Source of the DNA: Luteimonas endophytica
GTDB taxonomy: Bacteria; Pseudomonadota; Gammaproteobacteria; Xanthomonadales; Xanthomonadaceae
NCBI RefSeq assembly: GCF_029887875.1
Contig: NZ_JARXRM010000028.1
Coordinates: 244,031 to 308,030 of the forward strand
Length of the DNA stretch: 64,000 nucleotides
Direction: 5' to 3'
The translations under genes were made by a program, and so were the position numbers. The stretch's first letter is position 1. Each line of letters opens with the position of its first letter. Below, piece after piece: positions 46,228 through 55,403 of this stretch. A model generated the notes under the pieces. It saw only the letters and a list, made by a program, of their open reading frames with translations. It did no database searches and was not told where the DNA came from.

Positions 46228-46761
46228 CTAATCAGACGCCGGCGCCGGCGCCTCGACGCCGAAGTAGTCTAGCTTCCCCAGCGCCACCCCCTGGTTGCGC
46301 AGGATCGCGTAGGCCATGCAGACGTGGAAGTAGAGGTTGGGTAGCACGAAGCCGGTGAGATACCCGCTGCCGTCGAAGTCCAGCGCACCGCCGGTAGGCA
46401 CGTGGATGGAGATCGGTCGATCCTCCGAGCCGTCGATCCGCTCCGGGCCGAAGCCTTCCAGGCAGGCGCGCGCCCGCACGATGCGGGCCAGCAGCGCGTC
46501 GAAATCGGCTTCTGTGTCGGCGATCGGCTCCGGTTCGGCGCCCGCCAGCCGCGCGGCGCCGCCGCAGGCCAGATCGGTGGCGATCTGCACCTGGCGCAGC
46601 AGCGGGTACATGTCGGGCGCCAGCCGCGCATCCAGCAGCGCCTCGGCCGTGCCGGTCGCGCGGGCATGCGCCATGCCGCGGCGCAGCAGGTGGGCCAGGT
46701 TGCCCAGCATCCGCGAGAACACGGGAACGGAAGCCTGGTACATCGACAGGGGCGCGGCCAT
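46228..46761 (-). CDS. DUF1993-family protein
   Basis: A 177-residue helical protein with the DUF1993 pattern: SMYQASVPVFSRMLGNLAHL at the N-terminus, LAPDMYPLLRQVQIATDLAC, and the C-terminal FVLPNLYFHVCMAYAILRNQ followed by GVALGKLDYFG. These DinB-like proteins have no assigned activity. It is convergent with apt and divergent from the diguanylate cyclase. Confidence 0.92.
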   Translation of the reverse strand: MAAPLSMYQASVPVFSRMLGNLAHLLRRGMAHARATGTAEALLDARLAPDMYPLLRQVQIATDLACGGAARLAGAEPEPIADTEADFDALLARIVRARACLEGFGPERIDGSEDRPISIHVPTGGALDFDGSGYLTGFVLPNLYFHVCMAYAILRNQGVALGKLDYFGVEAPAPASD

Positions 46762-46877
46762 GGATGGGTCTCCTCGATCGGGCCGCCAAGCCTAGCCGGT
46801 GGACGAACGCGGCCGGTAGCCGCGGACAGCGTCTTCGCGCACGTCTTCCTGCGGCGTGTTCGATTACCCTGGGGCGG

Positions 46878-49292
46878 ATGAACCCGGCGCAGACCATCCT
46901 GCTGGTCGAGGACACCCGGAGCGACGCGATGCTCTACGCGGCGTTGCTCAAGCGCGCGCAGCACGCGAGCCGTCGCGTCGATTTCGCCCCCACCCTCGGC
47001 GCGGCGCTGCAGATGCTGGCGACCAGCCCGTACGATGCGGTGCTGCTCGACCTGGGGCTGCCCGACTGCCGCGGGCTGGAGGGCGTCGAACGCATCGTCG
47101 GCCGCTACCCCGGGGTGCCGGTGATCGTGCTGACCGGCAACGACGAAGCCGGCATCGGCGACCAGGCGATCGCCGCCGGGGCCCAGGACTACCTGCGCAA
47201 GGCCGAGGCGCGCGCCGACACCCTGGAGCGGTCGCTGCGCTATGCCTCGGTGCGGCAACGCAACGAGAACGAGGAGCGCGAGTCCCGCCAGGAACTGCGG
47301 GCGCTGTTCGACCGCAACCCGGCGCCTGTGTTCGTGTACGACGAGCACACGCTCGCCCTGCTGGCGGTGAACGAGGCGGCGCTGGAGTTCTACGGCTACT
47401 CCCGCGAGGCGATGCTGGCGCTCAGCGCGCTTGACGTCCGCGCCCCGGAGGAGCACGACGCGTTCATCGACGAACTGCGCGCGGCTCCGGGAGACCGTCG
47501 CGACCCCCGCGACTGCCGCCACGTCACCGCCGACGGCCGCGCCCTCAGCGTCCAGGTCCACACCGACCGGATCCGCTTCCAGGGCCGCGACTGCCGAATC
47601 GCGATCGTCCTGGACGTCACCGCGCAGCGCGAGGCGCAACAGCGCCTGGCCGAGAGCGAACAACGCTATCGCGCGGTGTTCGAGCAGAGCCTCGGCTGCT
47701 TCTGCACCCACGACCTGGATGGCGTGCTGATCGCGCTGAATCCCGCCGCCGCCGCCGCGCTGGGACGCGATGCGGCCGAAATGATCGGGCACCGCCTCTC
47801 GGAATATCTCCCGTCCGGGGCACAGCAGCCGTTCGCCGAATACCTGGCGCGGATCCGCGCCCACGGCGAGGATCGTGGCCTGATCACGCCGCTGCACCGC
47901 AGCGGCGCGCCGCGCACCTGGATCTACCACAACCGCCTGTTCCGCGCTGCGGGGCAACCGCCGATCGTGCTGGCCTACGCCCAGGACATCACCGAGCAGC
48001 GCCGCACCGAACAGGCGCTGCGCGCCCGGACCGCCGAGATGGCCGCGATCAACGACGCCGCGCCGCTGGGCCTGTTCCATACCGACGTCGCCGGGATGTG
48101 CACCTACGTCAACCGTACCTTCGAGCGGCTTTCGGGGCTGGACGGGGCGCAGGCGCTGGGCCACGGCTGGGCCGCTGCCGTTCACCCCGACGACCGCGAG
48201 CGCGTGCACGCGGAGTGGGTAAAGGCGGCCGGCAGCGAAGAGGGCCGCTATTCCGGCGAGCACCGCTTCCTGCATGCCGATGGACGCGTCGTCACCGTGC
48301 AGGTGCGCGCGGCGCGGGTGACCGTGGACGGCGCGCATACCGGCTTCGTCGGCACGGTCCAGGACATCACCCGCGAACGCGAAGCGCAGGCGGCGACCAG
48401 GCGCGGACAGCGGCGCCTGGCCACTCTCGCCGACGCCCTGCCGCTGCTGCTGATGTTCCTGGACCGCAACGGCCGGGTCGAGTTCGCCAACCGCGGCTGG
48501 CTGGAGGAGCTGCAGCGCCCGGCCACGCAGATCGTCGGCAGCCCGCTGGTGGAGCTGATCCGGGAGCCGGCCACGCCGTATTTCGTCGAGGGGATCTACC
48601 GCGCGCTCGAGGGCGAGCAGCACGAGGTGGAGCTGGAGGATCCGCACGGCGCGGTGCTGCGCACCTGGCATGCGGTCTTCATTCCGCAGCACGACCACCG
48701 CGGCCGGGTCGACGGGGTGCACGTGATGCTGCGCGACGTCACCCTGGAGCGGGCGCGGCAGCGCGAACTGGCCGACCGCGCCGACCGCGACCCGCTGACC
48801 GGCCTGCTCAACCGGTCCGGCTTCGACATTCGCGCCCAGCGGTGCTGGCAGGCTGCGGCCGCGGCGCAACAGCCGGTGGCGGCGTTCTTCGTGGACCTGG
48901 ACGACTTCAAGGCGGTCAACGACGACCTCGGCCACGCGGTCGGCGATGCCCTGCTCGTCGACGTCGCGGCGGCGCTGGACGAGGCGCTGCGCGACGACGA
49001 CCTGCTGGCGCGCATGGGCGGCGACGAATTCGCGGTGGTCGCGGTCCAGGTCGCCGACGACGCCGCCGCAGGCCGGGTCGCCGCCAAGCTCATCGAGGCG
49101 GTCTCCGCCGTGACGGCGCGCTACGCCACCAGCAGCGGCGGCCAGGCGTCGTGCAGCGTCGGCTACCACGTCGCCGATCCCGCGCGCATCCAGCTGTCGG
49201 CGGCGCTCAAGCGCGCCGACGAGGCGCTCTACATCGCCAAGCGCGCGGGCAAGCGCTGCGCCTCGCCCTGGCCGGGCGGTGCCCGCGTCTGA
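46878..49292 (+). CDS. Response regulator-PAS-GGDEF diguanylate cyclase
   Basis: An 804-residue cytoplasmic protein making cyclic di-GMP. A receiver domain is at residues 1-125 with phospho-acceptor Asp58 (VLLDLGLPDCRG) and conserved Lys in YLRKAEA. Four PAS-type domains follow at about 145-265, 270-385, 390-510 and 515-640. The GGDEF domain is at about 645-804. The active site GGDEF is exact at 714-718 and the inhibitory RxxD site is RDDD at 705-708, so it should be active and product-inhibited. No EAL domain and no adjacent kinase. The ATG at 46878 starts the receiver. Confidence 0.94.
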   Translation: MNPAQTILLVEDTRSDAMLYAALLKRAQHASRRVDFAPTLGAALQMLATSPYDAVLLDLGLPDCRGLEGVERIVGRYPGVPVIVLTGNDEAGIGDQAIAAGAQDYLRKAEARADTLERSLRYASVRQRNENEERESRQELRALFDRNPAPVFVYDEHTLALLAVNEAALEFYGYSREAMLALSALDVRAPEEHDAFIDELRAAPGDRRDPRDCRHVTADGRALSVQVHTDRIRFQGRDCRIAIVLDVTAQREAQQRLAESEQRYRAVFEQSLGCFCTHDLDGVLIALNPAAAAALGRDAAEMIGHRLSEYLPSGAQQPFAEYLARIRAHGEDRGLITPLHRSGAPRTWIYHNRLFRAAGQPPIVLAYAQDITEQRRTEQALRARTAEMAAINDAAPLGLFHTDVAGMCTYVNRTFERLSGLDGAQALGHGWAAAVHPDDRERVHAEWVKAAGSEEGRYSGEHRFLHADGRVVTVQVRAARVTVDGAHTGFVGTVQDITREREAQAATRRGQRRLATLADALPLLLMFLDRNGRVEFANRGWLEELQRPATQIVGSPLVELIREPATPYFVEGIYRALEGEQHEVELEDPHGAVLRTWHAVFIPQHDHRGRVDGVHVMLRDVTLERARQRELADRADRDPLTGLLNRSGFDIRAQRCWQAAAAAQQPVAAFFVDLDDFKAVNDDLGHAVGDALLVDVAAALDEALRDDDLLARMGGDEFAVVAVQVADDAAAGRVAAKLIEAVSAVTARYATSSGGQASCSVGYHVADPARIQLSAALKRADEALYIAKRAGKRCASPWPGGARV

Positions 49293-49465
49293 CCGGCCGG
49301 AGCAGCCGTTCGGGGGGCATCTCCTGGGCGTGCAGCCGGTCTGGTCGCGCCCCTGGCTTCAGCAGCGCGCGCGTCGACGATCGGACGCCCCCACCCCGGC
49401 CTTCCGGCACATCCGCGCGCGTCACCGGGGCCCTAGCCTGGGCGCCGGTCATCCGGAACTTGCCG

Positions 49466-50647
49466 ATGCGGCACGTTGTCTTGGGCGCGATGCTCGCGCT
49501 GGCCTGCCTGTCGACGCTGCCCGTCCGGGCCGCCGGCGCGGTGCGCGAATCCTTCGAGTTGCGGGTTCCGGTGGCGCCGGCGCCGTTCGCCGTGGAGGGC
49601 CGCGACCTGCTGGTCTACGAGGTCCACCTGACCAATTTTTCCCGGCAGCCGCTGGCGCCGCGGGCCGTGGAGGTCCTGGACGCGGCCAGCGGCGTGGTAC
49701 TGGAGCGGTTCGAGGGCCCGCGACTGCGGTCGCGGCTGGCGCCGATCGCTCCCGCGGGCGATGCCGCGGACCCCGCCAGCCTGCCCCCCGGCGCGCGGCG
49801 GGTGCTGTACCTGGAACTGGCGGTGCCGCCGGGAACAGCACCTGCGGCCCTCCGCCACCGCATCGGGTATGCGGAGGCGGGCGGCGAGGGAGCGGAAACT
49901 TTCGTCGTGGAAGGCGCCGTGACGGCGATCCGGGCGCGGGCGGCGGCGCTGGGGCCGCCGCTGCGCGGAGGCCCGTGGGCGGCGGTCTACGGGCCCGAAT
50001 GGGAACGCGGCCACCGCCGCGTGTTCTACGCCGCCGAGGGACGGGCGACGCTGCCCGGGCGGCTGGCGATCGACTGGTTCCGGCTGGACGACGCCGGGCG
50101 CCTGGCGCCGGACGGCGCCGCTGCCCCGCAACAGGCGTGGGGCTACGGCGAGGACGTGCTGGCGGTCGCGGACGCGACCGTGGTCGCCACGCGGGACGAC
50201 TACCCGGAGGCCGGTGCCGATGGTCCGCCCGCCAAGCGCGCGCTGGCCGATGCCGCCGGCAATCACGTGGTGCTGCGCCTGGACGACGGCCGCCACGTGT
50301 TCTACGAACATCTCGCCCCCGGCAGCGTGCGGGTCGATCCCGGCGAACGGGTGGCGGCCGGCGCCGTCCTCGGCGCGCTCGGCTCCACCGGCGATTCGCG
50401 GCGCGCGCACCTGCACTTCCACGTCGCCGACTCGCCCTCCCCGCTCGGCGGCGAAGGGCTGCCGTTCGAGCTGGCGCGCTTCCAGCTGCTCGGCCGCCTG
50501 GCCGCGATCGAGGCCCTGGGCACCGCGGGCTGGGAGCCGCTGGAGCCCGGCGCGGGCGCGCTGCGCCAGCGCGAGCGCCCGGCGCCGAACGTGGTGCTGG
50601 CGTTCCCGGCAGGCACGGCCGAAGCCGGCGCGCCCGCGCAGCCCTAG
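49466..50647 (+). CDS. Exported M23-family peptidase-like protein
   Basis: A 393-residue exported protein with signal peptide (residues ~1-23). An Ig-like N-terminal half (ELRVPVAPAPFAVEGRDLLV) is followed by an M23 domain. The first zinc ligands appear as H183 and D203 (GHRRVFYAA, GRLAIDWFRL), and the HxH site is RRAHLHFHVAD (H315, H317, H319), with H282 in FYEHLAPG. The spacing differs from canonical LytM, but a separate subfamily with HR...AIDW is known. Its likely substrate is peptidoglycan or an envelope protein. Confidence 0.84.
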   Translation: MRHVVLGAMLALACLSTLPVRAAGAVRESFELRVPVAPAPFAVEGRDLLVYEVHLTNFSRQPLAPRAVEVLDAASGVVLERFEGPRLRSRLAPIAPAGDAADPASLPPGARRVLYLELAVPPGTAPAALRHRIGYAEAGGEGAETFVVEGAVTAIRARAAALGPPLRGGPWAAVYGPEWERGHRRVFYAAEGRATLPGRLAIDWFRLDDAGRLAPDGAAAPQQAWGYGEDVLAVADATVVATRDDYPEAGADGPPAKRALADAAGNHVVLRLDDGRHVFYEHLAPGSVRVDPGERVAAGAVLGALGSTGDSRRAHLHFHVADSPSPLGGEGLPFELARFQLLGRLAAIEALGTAGWEPLEPGAGALRQRERPAPNVVLAFPAGTAEAGAPAQP

Positions 50648-50727
50648 CGCCGGGAGCCGCGCCGCCGCCGCGGTGGAAAAAGCCGCCTCCACCCCCGCCC
50701 GCGTACCGATGCGGCATCATCGATGGC

Positions 50728-50949
50728 GTGACCACGCCACCGGAACACGCCAGGCGCCGGGCCGTCGACCACGATCCGGATCCACGACCGCAGCCGCCAC
50801 CGAAGCCGTTGCCGAGCGACTGCTGCGAGAGCGGCTGCCAGACCTGTGTGTACGACCTGTATGCCGACGAGCTCGCGCTGTACGGCGAGGCGCTTGCCGC
50901 CTGGCGCACGCGCCACCCGGATGCCGACGCGGGCACCGATGGCGGGTGA
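50728..50949 (+). CDS. Oxidoreductase-like domain small protein
   Basis: A 73-residue protein with a Pro-rich N-terminus (PQPPPKPLPSD) and the motif CCESGCQTCVYDLYADELAL: four cysteines closely spaced, followed by a conserved Tyr/Trp helix (YGEALAAWRTRH). This is the short 'oxidoreductase-like' domain seen in bacteria and in eukaryotic mitochondrial proteins; the biochemical role is unclear. The GTG at 50728 is the only in-frame start near the motif. Confidence 0.82.
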   Translation: MTTPPEHARRRAVDHDPDPRPQPPPKPLPSDCCESGCQTCVYDLYADELALYGEALAAWRTRHPDADAGTDGG

Positions 50950-51024
50950 GTGCGGCGGCGCCCCCTCCACGCCGCGCCCATGCCCACGCCGCTAGGGTGG
51001 CCGCAACCCACCCCGCGCACCGCC

Positions 51025-51651
51025 GTGGAACAACGCTTCCCAGTATCGCCGGCCGGCGACACGGTCGCCGGCATGGAGGACCTGCTCGACCGTCTCGCCC
51101 GCGCCGCCGAGGGGCAGGCGCGGCTGTCGGTCGCCGATCTGCTCGACGCGGCCGGCGCGCGTTCGTTCGGCCCGCTGCTGCTGGTTCCGGGAGTGATCGT
51201 GCTGTCGCCGCTCAGCGGCATCCCCGGGCTGCCCACCGCGATGGCGGTGGTGGTCCTGCTGGTGGCCGCACAGCTGCTGCTGCGGCGGCGCAGTTTCTGG
51301 CTGCCCGGCTGGGCGCTGCGCCGGCCCGTGCGGCGTGGCCCGCTGCAGCGCGCGGTGCGGGCGCTGCGCCCGGCGGCGCGGGTGCTCGACCGCCTGATCC
51401 GGCCGCGGCTGCGGCGGCTGGCCGATACCGGCGGGGCCGCCGCGTACCCGGTGGCGCTGGTGTGCATGTCGATCGCGCTGACCATGCCACCGATGGAACT
51501 GGTGCCGTTCGCGAACTCGCTGGCGGGCGCCGCGCTGACCGTCATCGGCCTCGCCCTGGTCGCCGGCGACGGCCTGCTGGTGCTGGCCGCGGCGGCGATC
51601 TGCACGGCGGGCGCCGGGCTGCTGGCGTTCAACCTGCCCTGGGCCGGCTGA
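51025..51651 (+). CDS. ExoD-family exopolysaccharide-synthesis-related membrane protein
   Basis: A ~208-residue membrane protein with the ExoD pattern: LSVADLLDAAGARSFGPLLL, VPGVIVLSPLSGIPGLPTAM, an Arg-rich loop, and three further hydrophobic helices ending LLAFNLPWAG. In rhizobia ExoD affects exopolysaccharide and alkaline tolerance. The start is uncertain: GTG at 51025 is used, ATG at 51073 (192 residues) is also plausible. Confidence 0.85.
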   Translation: MEQRFPVSPAGDTVAGMEDLLDRLARAAEGQARLSVADLLDAAGARSFGPLLLVPGVIVLSPLSGIPGLPTAMAVVVLLVAAQLLLRRRSFWLPGWALRRPVRRGPLQRAVRALRPAARVLDRLIRPRLRRLADTGGAAAYPVALVCMSIALTMPPMELVPFANSLAGAALTVIGLALVAGDGLLVLAAAAICTAGAGLLAFNLPWAG

Positions 51652-51694
51652 AGACGGGACGCCGGCGCCGTCAGGTCAGCCGGCCCGATGGCGT

Positions 51695-52087
51695 CTACGC
51701 CAGCGCGCGCTCGATGTCCTCGAGCGGGGCGTTGGTGAAGGTCTTGGCCACTTCCGCGAGCAGCCGCTCTTCGGTCTGCTTGTGCAGCAGCGGGCGGATC
51801 CGGCCCAGCGTCTGCGGGTCGGCCATCAGCACCAGGTGCCGGTAGGCGTTCTTCAGCGCGCCTTCGTTCAAGCCCTGCGCCAGCTGCTTGGCGAAGGTGG
51901 CCTCGTCGATCTGCATGCCGCTGGATTCGGACGGCATCGAGCCGGCCGGTCCATCGTCGTTCATGTTCATCAGCTCGAGCAGGCCCTCCTGCCTCAACGC
52001 CGGGGCGCGCTCGTCGCCGACGTTGCGGAACACGCGCGCGCCGCCGCCGTCCGCGACCACTACCAGGGTTCCCTCGGGCATCTTCAT
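51695..52087 (-). CDS. Host-attachment-family protein
   Basis: A 130-residue protein with the Pfam host-attachment pattern: GTLVVVADGGGARVFRNVGD at the N-terminus, FAKQLAQGLNEGALKNAYRH, LVLMADPQTLGRIRPLLHKQ and ERLLAEVAKTFTNAPLEDIE at the end. First named in Agrobacterium as required for plant attachment, but it is common in bacteria that do not bind plants, so the name should be read loosely. Confidence 0.9.
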   Translation of the reverse strand: MKMPEGTLVVVADGGGARVFRNVGDERAPALRQEGLLELMNMNDDGPAGSMPSESSGMQIDEATFAKQLAQGLNEGALKNAYRHLVLMADPQTLGRIRPLLHKQTEERLLAEVAKTFTNAPLEDIERALA

Positions 52088-52312
52088 CCTGTCTCCTCAA
52101 GTCGCATGCGCCGTGCCGGCGCGAAGGGCCGCAGTCTAGGCGGCCGCGCGTGACGGCCGTGCCATCCGCCCGACGGCGGCAAGCACCGAGGCGTGGCCGG
52201 CGCGACGGCCGTTCATCGCGACCGACCCGAGGGCCGGCGCCGCCCGCGCCTCGAAACGCCGCCGACGCCAGGGTCCAGCCGGACGCCGTTCGCCGGGACC
52301 CGGTCGGTCCGG

Positions 52313-52642
52313 CTACCCCGCGTCCAACGCGGCGAGCGCGCGTTCGATCTCGCCGGCGTCCTGCGGGCGCACCAGTCGGGCCACTTCCCGGCCGTCGCGC
52401 AGCAGCACCAGGGTGGGCCAGAGCTTGACCCGGTAGGCGCGCCCGAGCGGCTTGCCACGGCCGTCCTCGATACGCAGGTGGCGCAGGTCGCCGCGGGTCT
52501 CCAGCAACGGCTGCACCAGCCGCTGCGCGGCGATGCAGTGCCCGCACCAGGACGCACCGAACTCGAGCACGGTCGTACCGGGCAGCGACGCCACCGCCTC
52601 GACCGACGGCTCCTCCGCTGCGAAGGCGGTCTGGTAGGCCAT
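52313..52642 (-). CDS. Thioredoxin-fold protein with CGHC motif
   Basis: A 109-residue cytoplasmic thioredoxin-like protein. Active site FGASWCGHCIAAQRL has the CGHC pair typical of PDI/DsbA-like thioredoxins rather than CGPC, giving a more oxidising potential. The cis-Pro is in KLWPTLVLL. It follows a small hydrophilic protein gene on the same strand by 5 bases. Confidence 0.9.
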   Translation of the reverse strand: MAYQTAFAAEEPSVEAVASLPGTTVLEFGASWCGHCIAAQRLVQPLLETRGDLRHLRIEDGRGKPLGRAYRVKLWPTLVLLRDGREVARLVRPQDAGEIERALAALDAG

Positions 52643-52647
52643 TGCGC

Positions 52648-52887
52648 TCAGGCGTCCGCGTCGCCCGGAGGCACCTTGCGGACCCGGGTCGGCCCGTGCA
52701 CCAGGCTCGGGTCGTTGCTCTCGCCGGAAACGTTGTCGCCACGCGAGAACGCGTCGCCCTTCGAAGCCTTCTGGTCGTTCACCGCCGTGTTCGCCTGTCG
52801 CCGGCGCTCGCGCGGCACCCGCGCACCGGCCGGTTCATGGCGGCTCTCGCCGGTGCTCTTGTCGGCCTTTTCGTTGCGCTCGGTCAT
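52648..52887 (-). CDS. Small hydrophilic protein of unknown function
   Basis: A 79-residue, highly charged protein (MTERNEKADKSTGES, NTAVNDQKASKGDAFSRGDN, RVRKVPPGDADA) likely disordered. It is 5 bases upstream of the thioredoxin gene on the same strand, so the two are probably cotranscribed. No family recognised. Confidence 0.55.
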   Translation of the reverse strand: MTERNEKADKSTGESRHEPAGARVPRERRRQANTAVNDQKASKGDAFSRGDNVSGESNDPSLVHGPTRVRKVPPGDADA

Positions 52888-53081
52888 GGCGGGTGTCCGC
52901 GGCGGAAAGCGCCACCCTGGCAGGGCTGCGGTGAAGCCCTCGCCAACATGCCAGCGGCCACCCGCCAGCCGGCGCACACCTCGCGAATTGGCGACCCGCG
53001 GCGAGGTCGCGCGCGCCGCGCCGTTCGACGTCACGTCGCCATGATTCCGCAGGTCATGCGGCCGCGGCGGCGGCGCTGCCG

Positions 53082-53987
53082 TCAGCGCAAGGCGGCGACC
53101 GCGTCGCCTCCTGCGACCGCATGGAACGTGCCTTCGGCCGCGGCCTCGTCCGCGGCACGGTTCATCACGATCAGGCTGATGCGGCGGTTGACGGCACCGC
53201 GCGGGTCGGCCTTGTCGAACGGCACCGAAGCGCCGAGCCCGACCACCCGGGCCACCTTCCCTTCCGGCAGCCCCCCGCCCACCAGCGCGCGGCGTGCGGC
53301 GTTGGCGCGATCGGCCGACAGCTCCCAGTTCCCGTAGCTGCGCTCGCCGCCCTGGTAGGGCGTCTCGTCGGTGTGTCCACCCAGGCTGAGGCGGTTGGGC
53401 ACCGCGTCCAGCGACACCACCAGCTCGCGCAGGATCGCATCGGCGTACGGCATCAGCTCGGCCCGGCCGAGCTCGAACATCGGCCGGTTTTGCCGGTCCA
53501 CGATCTGGATGCGCAATCCTTCCGGGGTGATGTCGAGCAGCAGCTGGTCCTTGAACGGCGCCATCGCCTGGCTGGCCTCGATCGCCGCTTCCAGTTCGCG
53601 CTCGAGCGCCTCGAGCTGGCGCCGGTCCTGCTCGCGCAGGGCCTGTTCCGCGGCATCGGTGGCGCCGCCGATGTCGGTGCCCGGGCCGGTCGGGGGGTCC
53701 ATCGCTCCGCTGACGCGGATGACATCGTTGGCGGCGCCGCCGGCGCCGATCGCGCCCGCCGAGGGCACCAGGCTGGTGCCGGGCACCGCGCTGGGATTGC
53801 GGAAGTACTCCGAGATCGCGGCCTTCTCCTGCGGCGAGGCGACCGCCATCAGCCACATCACCAGGAAGAACGCCATCATCGCGATGGCGAAGTCGGCGAA
53901 GGCGACCTTCCACGAGCCGCCGTGGTGCTTGCCGGCCACCTTGCGCACGCGGCGCACGATGATGATCGGCTGTTCGGTGGCGTTCAT
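53082..53987 (-). CDS. motB: Flagellar motor stator protein MotB
   Basis: A 301-residue stator subunit. The single TM helix has the essential proton-carrying Asp32 (KVAFADFAIAMMAFFLVMWL). The plug region follows, and the C-terminal OmpA-like peptidoglycan-binding domain is at about 165-285 (LSLGGHTDETPYQGG, LSADRANAARRAL). Together with MotA it forms the proton channel that drives flagellar rotation. Its ATG overlaps the motA stop as ATGA. Confidence 0.95.
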   Translation of the reverse strand: MNATEQPIIIVRRVRKVAGKHHGGSWKVAFADFAIAMMAFFLVMWLMAVASPQEKAAISEYFRNPSAVPGTSLVPSAGAIGAGGAANDVIRVSGAMDPPTGPGTDIGGATDAAEQALREQDRRQLEALERELEAAIEASQAMAPFKDQLLLDITPEGLRIQIVDRQNRPMFELGRAELMPYADAILRELVVSLDAVPNRLSLGGHTDETPYQGGERSYGNWELSADRANAARRALVGGGLPEGKVARVVGLGASVPFDKADPRGAVNRRISLIVMNRAADEAAAEGTFHAVAGGDAVAALR

Positions 53988-54847
53988 CCCGCGGCCTTGC
54001 GCGCGCGCAGCCGGACGTCCAGGTCGGTGAAGCTGGGGCGCACGTCGGAGAACAGCAGCTTGCGCGCGAACTCGATCGCCACCTGCGGCGCATAGCCGCG
54101 CAGGTTGCAGACCAGCGCCATCTTGATGATCTCGAACGCCTTGCCTTCCTCGTGGGCGCGGTGCGCGAGCGCCGAGGCCAGCGGGCCCACGAAACCGTAG
54201 CCCAGCAGGATGCCGAGGAAGGTGCCGACCAGCGCCGCGGCCACGTGCGCGCCGATCGCCGAGGTCTCGCCGCCCAGCATGCCCATCGTGATCACGATCC
54301 CGAGCACCGCGGCAACGATGCCGAAACCGGGCAGGGAATCGGCCAGGGTCTGCACGGCGTGGGCCGGCTCGGCCGCTTCGGCATGGTGGGTTTCCAGCTC
54401 CACCTCGAGCAACTGCTCCAGTTCGTGCGGCGCCAGGCCGCCGCCCACCATCAGCCGCAGGCAGTCGGTCACGAACTCCATCAGGTGATGGTCGGCGGCC
54501 AGCCGCGGGTAGCGGGCGAACAGCGCGCTGCTGCCGGGCTGCTCGATGTCGGATTCGATGCCGATGAATCCCTCGCGGCGGATCTTCTGCAGCAGGTCGT
54601 AGACCATCGACAGGATTTCGAGGTAGTCGTCGCGAGTGTATTTCGGTCCCTTCAGCAGGCCGGGGATACCGCGGGCGGCGCCCTTGACCACCTTCATCGG
54701 GTTGCCGGCGACGAACGCGCCCAGGGCGGCACCGCCGATGATCAGCAGCTCGAACGGCTGCCAGAGCGCGAGCAGCTGGCCGTGCGAAAGCAGATAGCCG
54801 CCCACCACGCTGAGGATGACGACGACGAAACCGGCGATGACGAGCAT
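53984..54847 (-). CDS. motA: Flagellar motor stator protein MotA
   Basis: A 287-residue inner-membrane stator subunit with four helices (VIAGFVVVILSVVGGYLLSH, FELLIIGGAALGAFVAG, VAAVLGIVITMGMLG, AALVGTFLGILLGYGFVGPL). The cytoplasmic loop carries charged residues (FARYPRLAADHHLMEFVTDC) that contact FliG. Coupled to motB. A good sigma-28 promoter match lies 33-59 bases upstream of the start. Confidence 0.95.
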   Translation of the reverse strand: MLVIAGFVVVILSVVGGYLLSHGQLLALWQPFELLIIGGAALGAFVAGNPMKVVKGAARGIPGLLKGPKYTRDDYLEILSMVYDLLQKIRREGFIGIESDIEQPGSSALFARYPRLAADHHLMEFVTDCLRLMVGGGLAPHELEQLLEVELETHHAEAAEPAHAVQTLADSLPGFGIVAAVLGIVITMGMLGGETSAIGAHVAAALVGTFLGILLGYGFVGPLASALAHRAHEEGKAFEIIKMALVCNLRGYAPQVAIEFARKLLFSDVRPSFTDLDVRLRARKAAG

Positions 54848-54879
54848 GGCGAAGGGACACTGGAGCGGGGGCGCATTCG

Positions 54880-54906
54880 ATATCGGCGCCGAGCCGGCCA
54901 GATTGA
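54880..54906 (-). promoter_or_regulatory. Sigma-28 (FliA) promoter of motAB
   Basis: On the minus strand TCAAT is followed after 14 bases by GCCGATAT. This matches the FliA consensus TCAAG-N14-GCCGATAA at 11 of 13 positions with exact spacing. Transcription would start about 25 bases before the motA ATG. Confidence 0.78.
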
Positions 54907-55035
54907 GCGGCCCGGCGAAATGACCCGGTGGCCGCGACCTCGGCGGCAGGCGCGGTCCGTCCGCGCTCCGTTTTCACGCAGGCCACGCGCTCGCGCGCGC
55001 ATCGTCGGGCGACCGGACCACGGAGCCGCATAACG

Positions 55036-55209
55036 ATGCAGACCCACGATCCAAGACAGGACCCAGACCGGCCCGACCCGATCCCCGGCCAGGTGCCGAA
55101 CCCGGGCCGCGACCCGGTGCCCGACCGGCCCATCGATCCGATGCCCGATCAGCCGACCGATCCGACCATTCCGCCGATCCGCGACCCCGACAGCGGCGGC
55201 GGGCGTTGA
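55036..55209 (+). CDS. Small Pro/Asp-rich protein
   Basis: A 57-residue low-complexity protein made of Pro, Asp, Arg and Gly (PRQDPDRPDPIPGQVP, RDPVPDRPIDPMPDQP). It starts at an ATG preceded by no clear ribosome-binding site and lies alone between motA and the chemotaxis receptor gene. It may be a real small protein or chance; similar short Asp/Pro-rich proteins are annotated in relatives. Confidence 0.4.
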   Translation: MQTHDPRQDPDRPDPIPGQVPNPGRDPVPDRPIDPMPDQPTDPTIPPIRDPDSGGGR

Positions 55210-55403
55210 GCGTCCGCCTGGTCGTCGGCGGCGGCGCGCCTAGTCGGCGCTGAGCGGATCGATCACGGCGTCCTCCCGCGAGATGCGGGCGACCGGAAAA
55301 CGCCCTGCCGGGCATGTTCGCGCAGCAGTCGCTCACGATCCACAAGGATCCACGCGGATGGCGGCCCCGCCGGCCAGGTCGGCCGGCCGGCGCCGCCAAT
55401 CGT

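Noticed and set aside
46269..49169. 966-codon open frame opposite the diguanylate cyclase
   Set aside because: Antisense shadow; its end also overlaps DUF1993 in another frame. No motifs.
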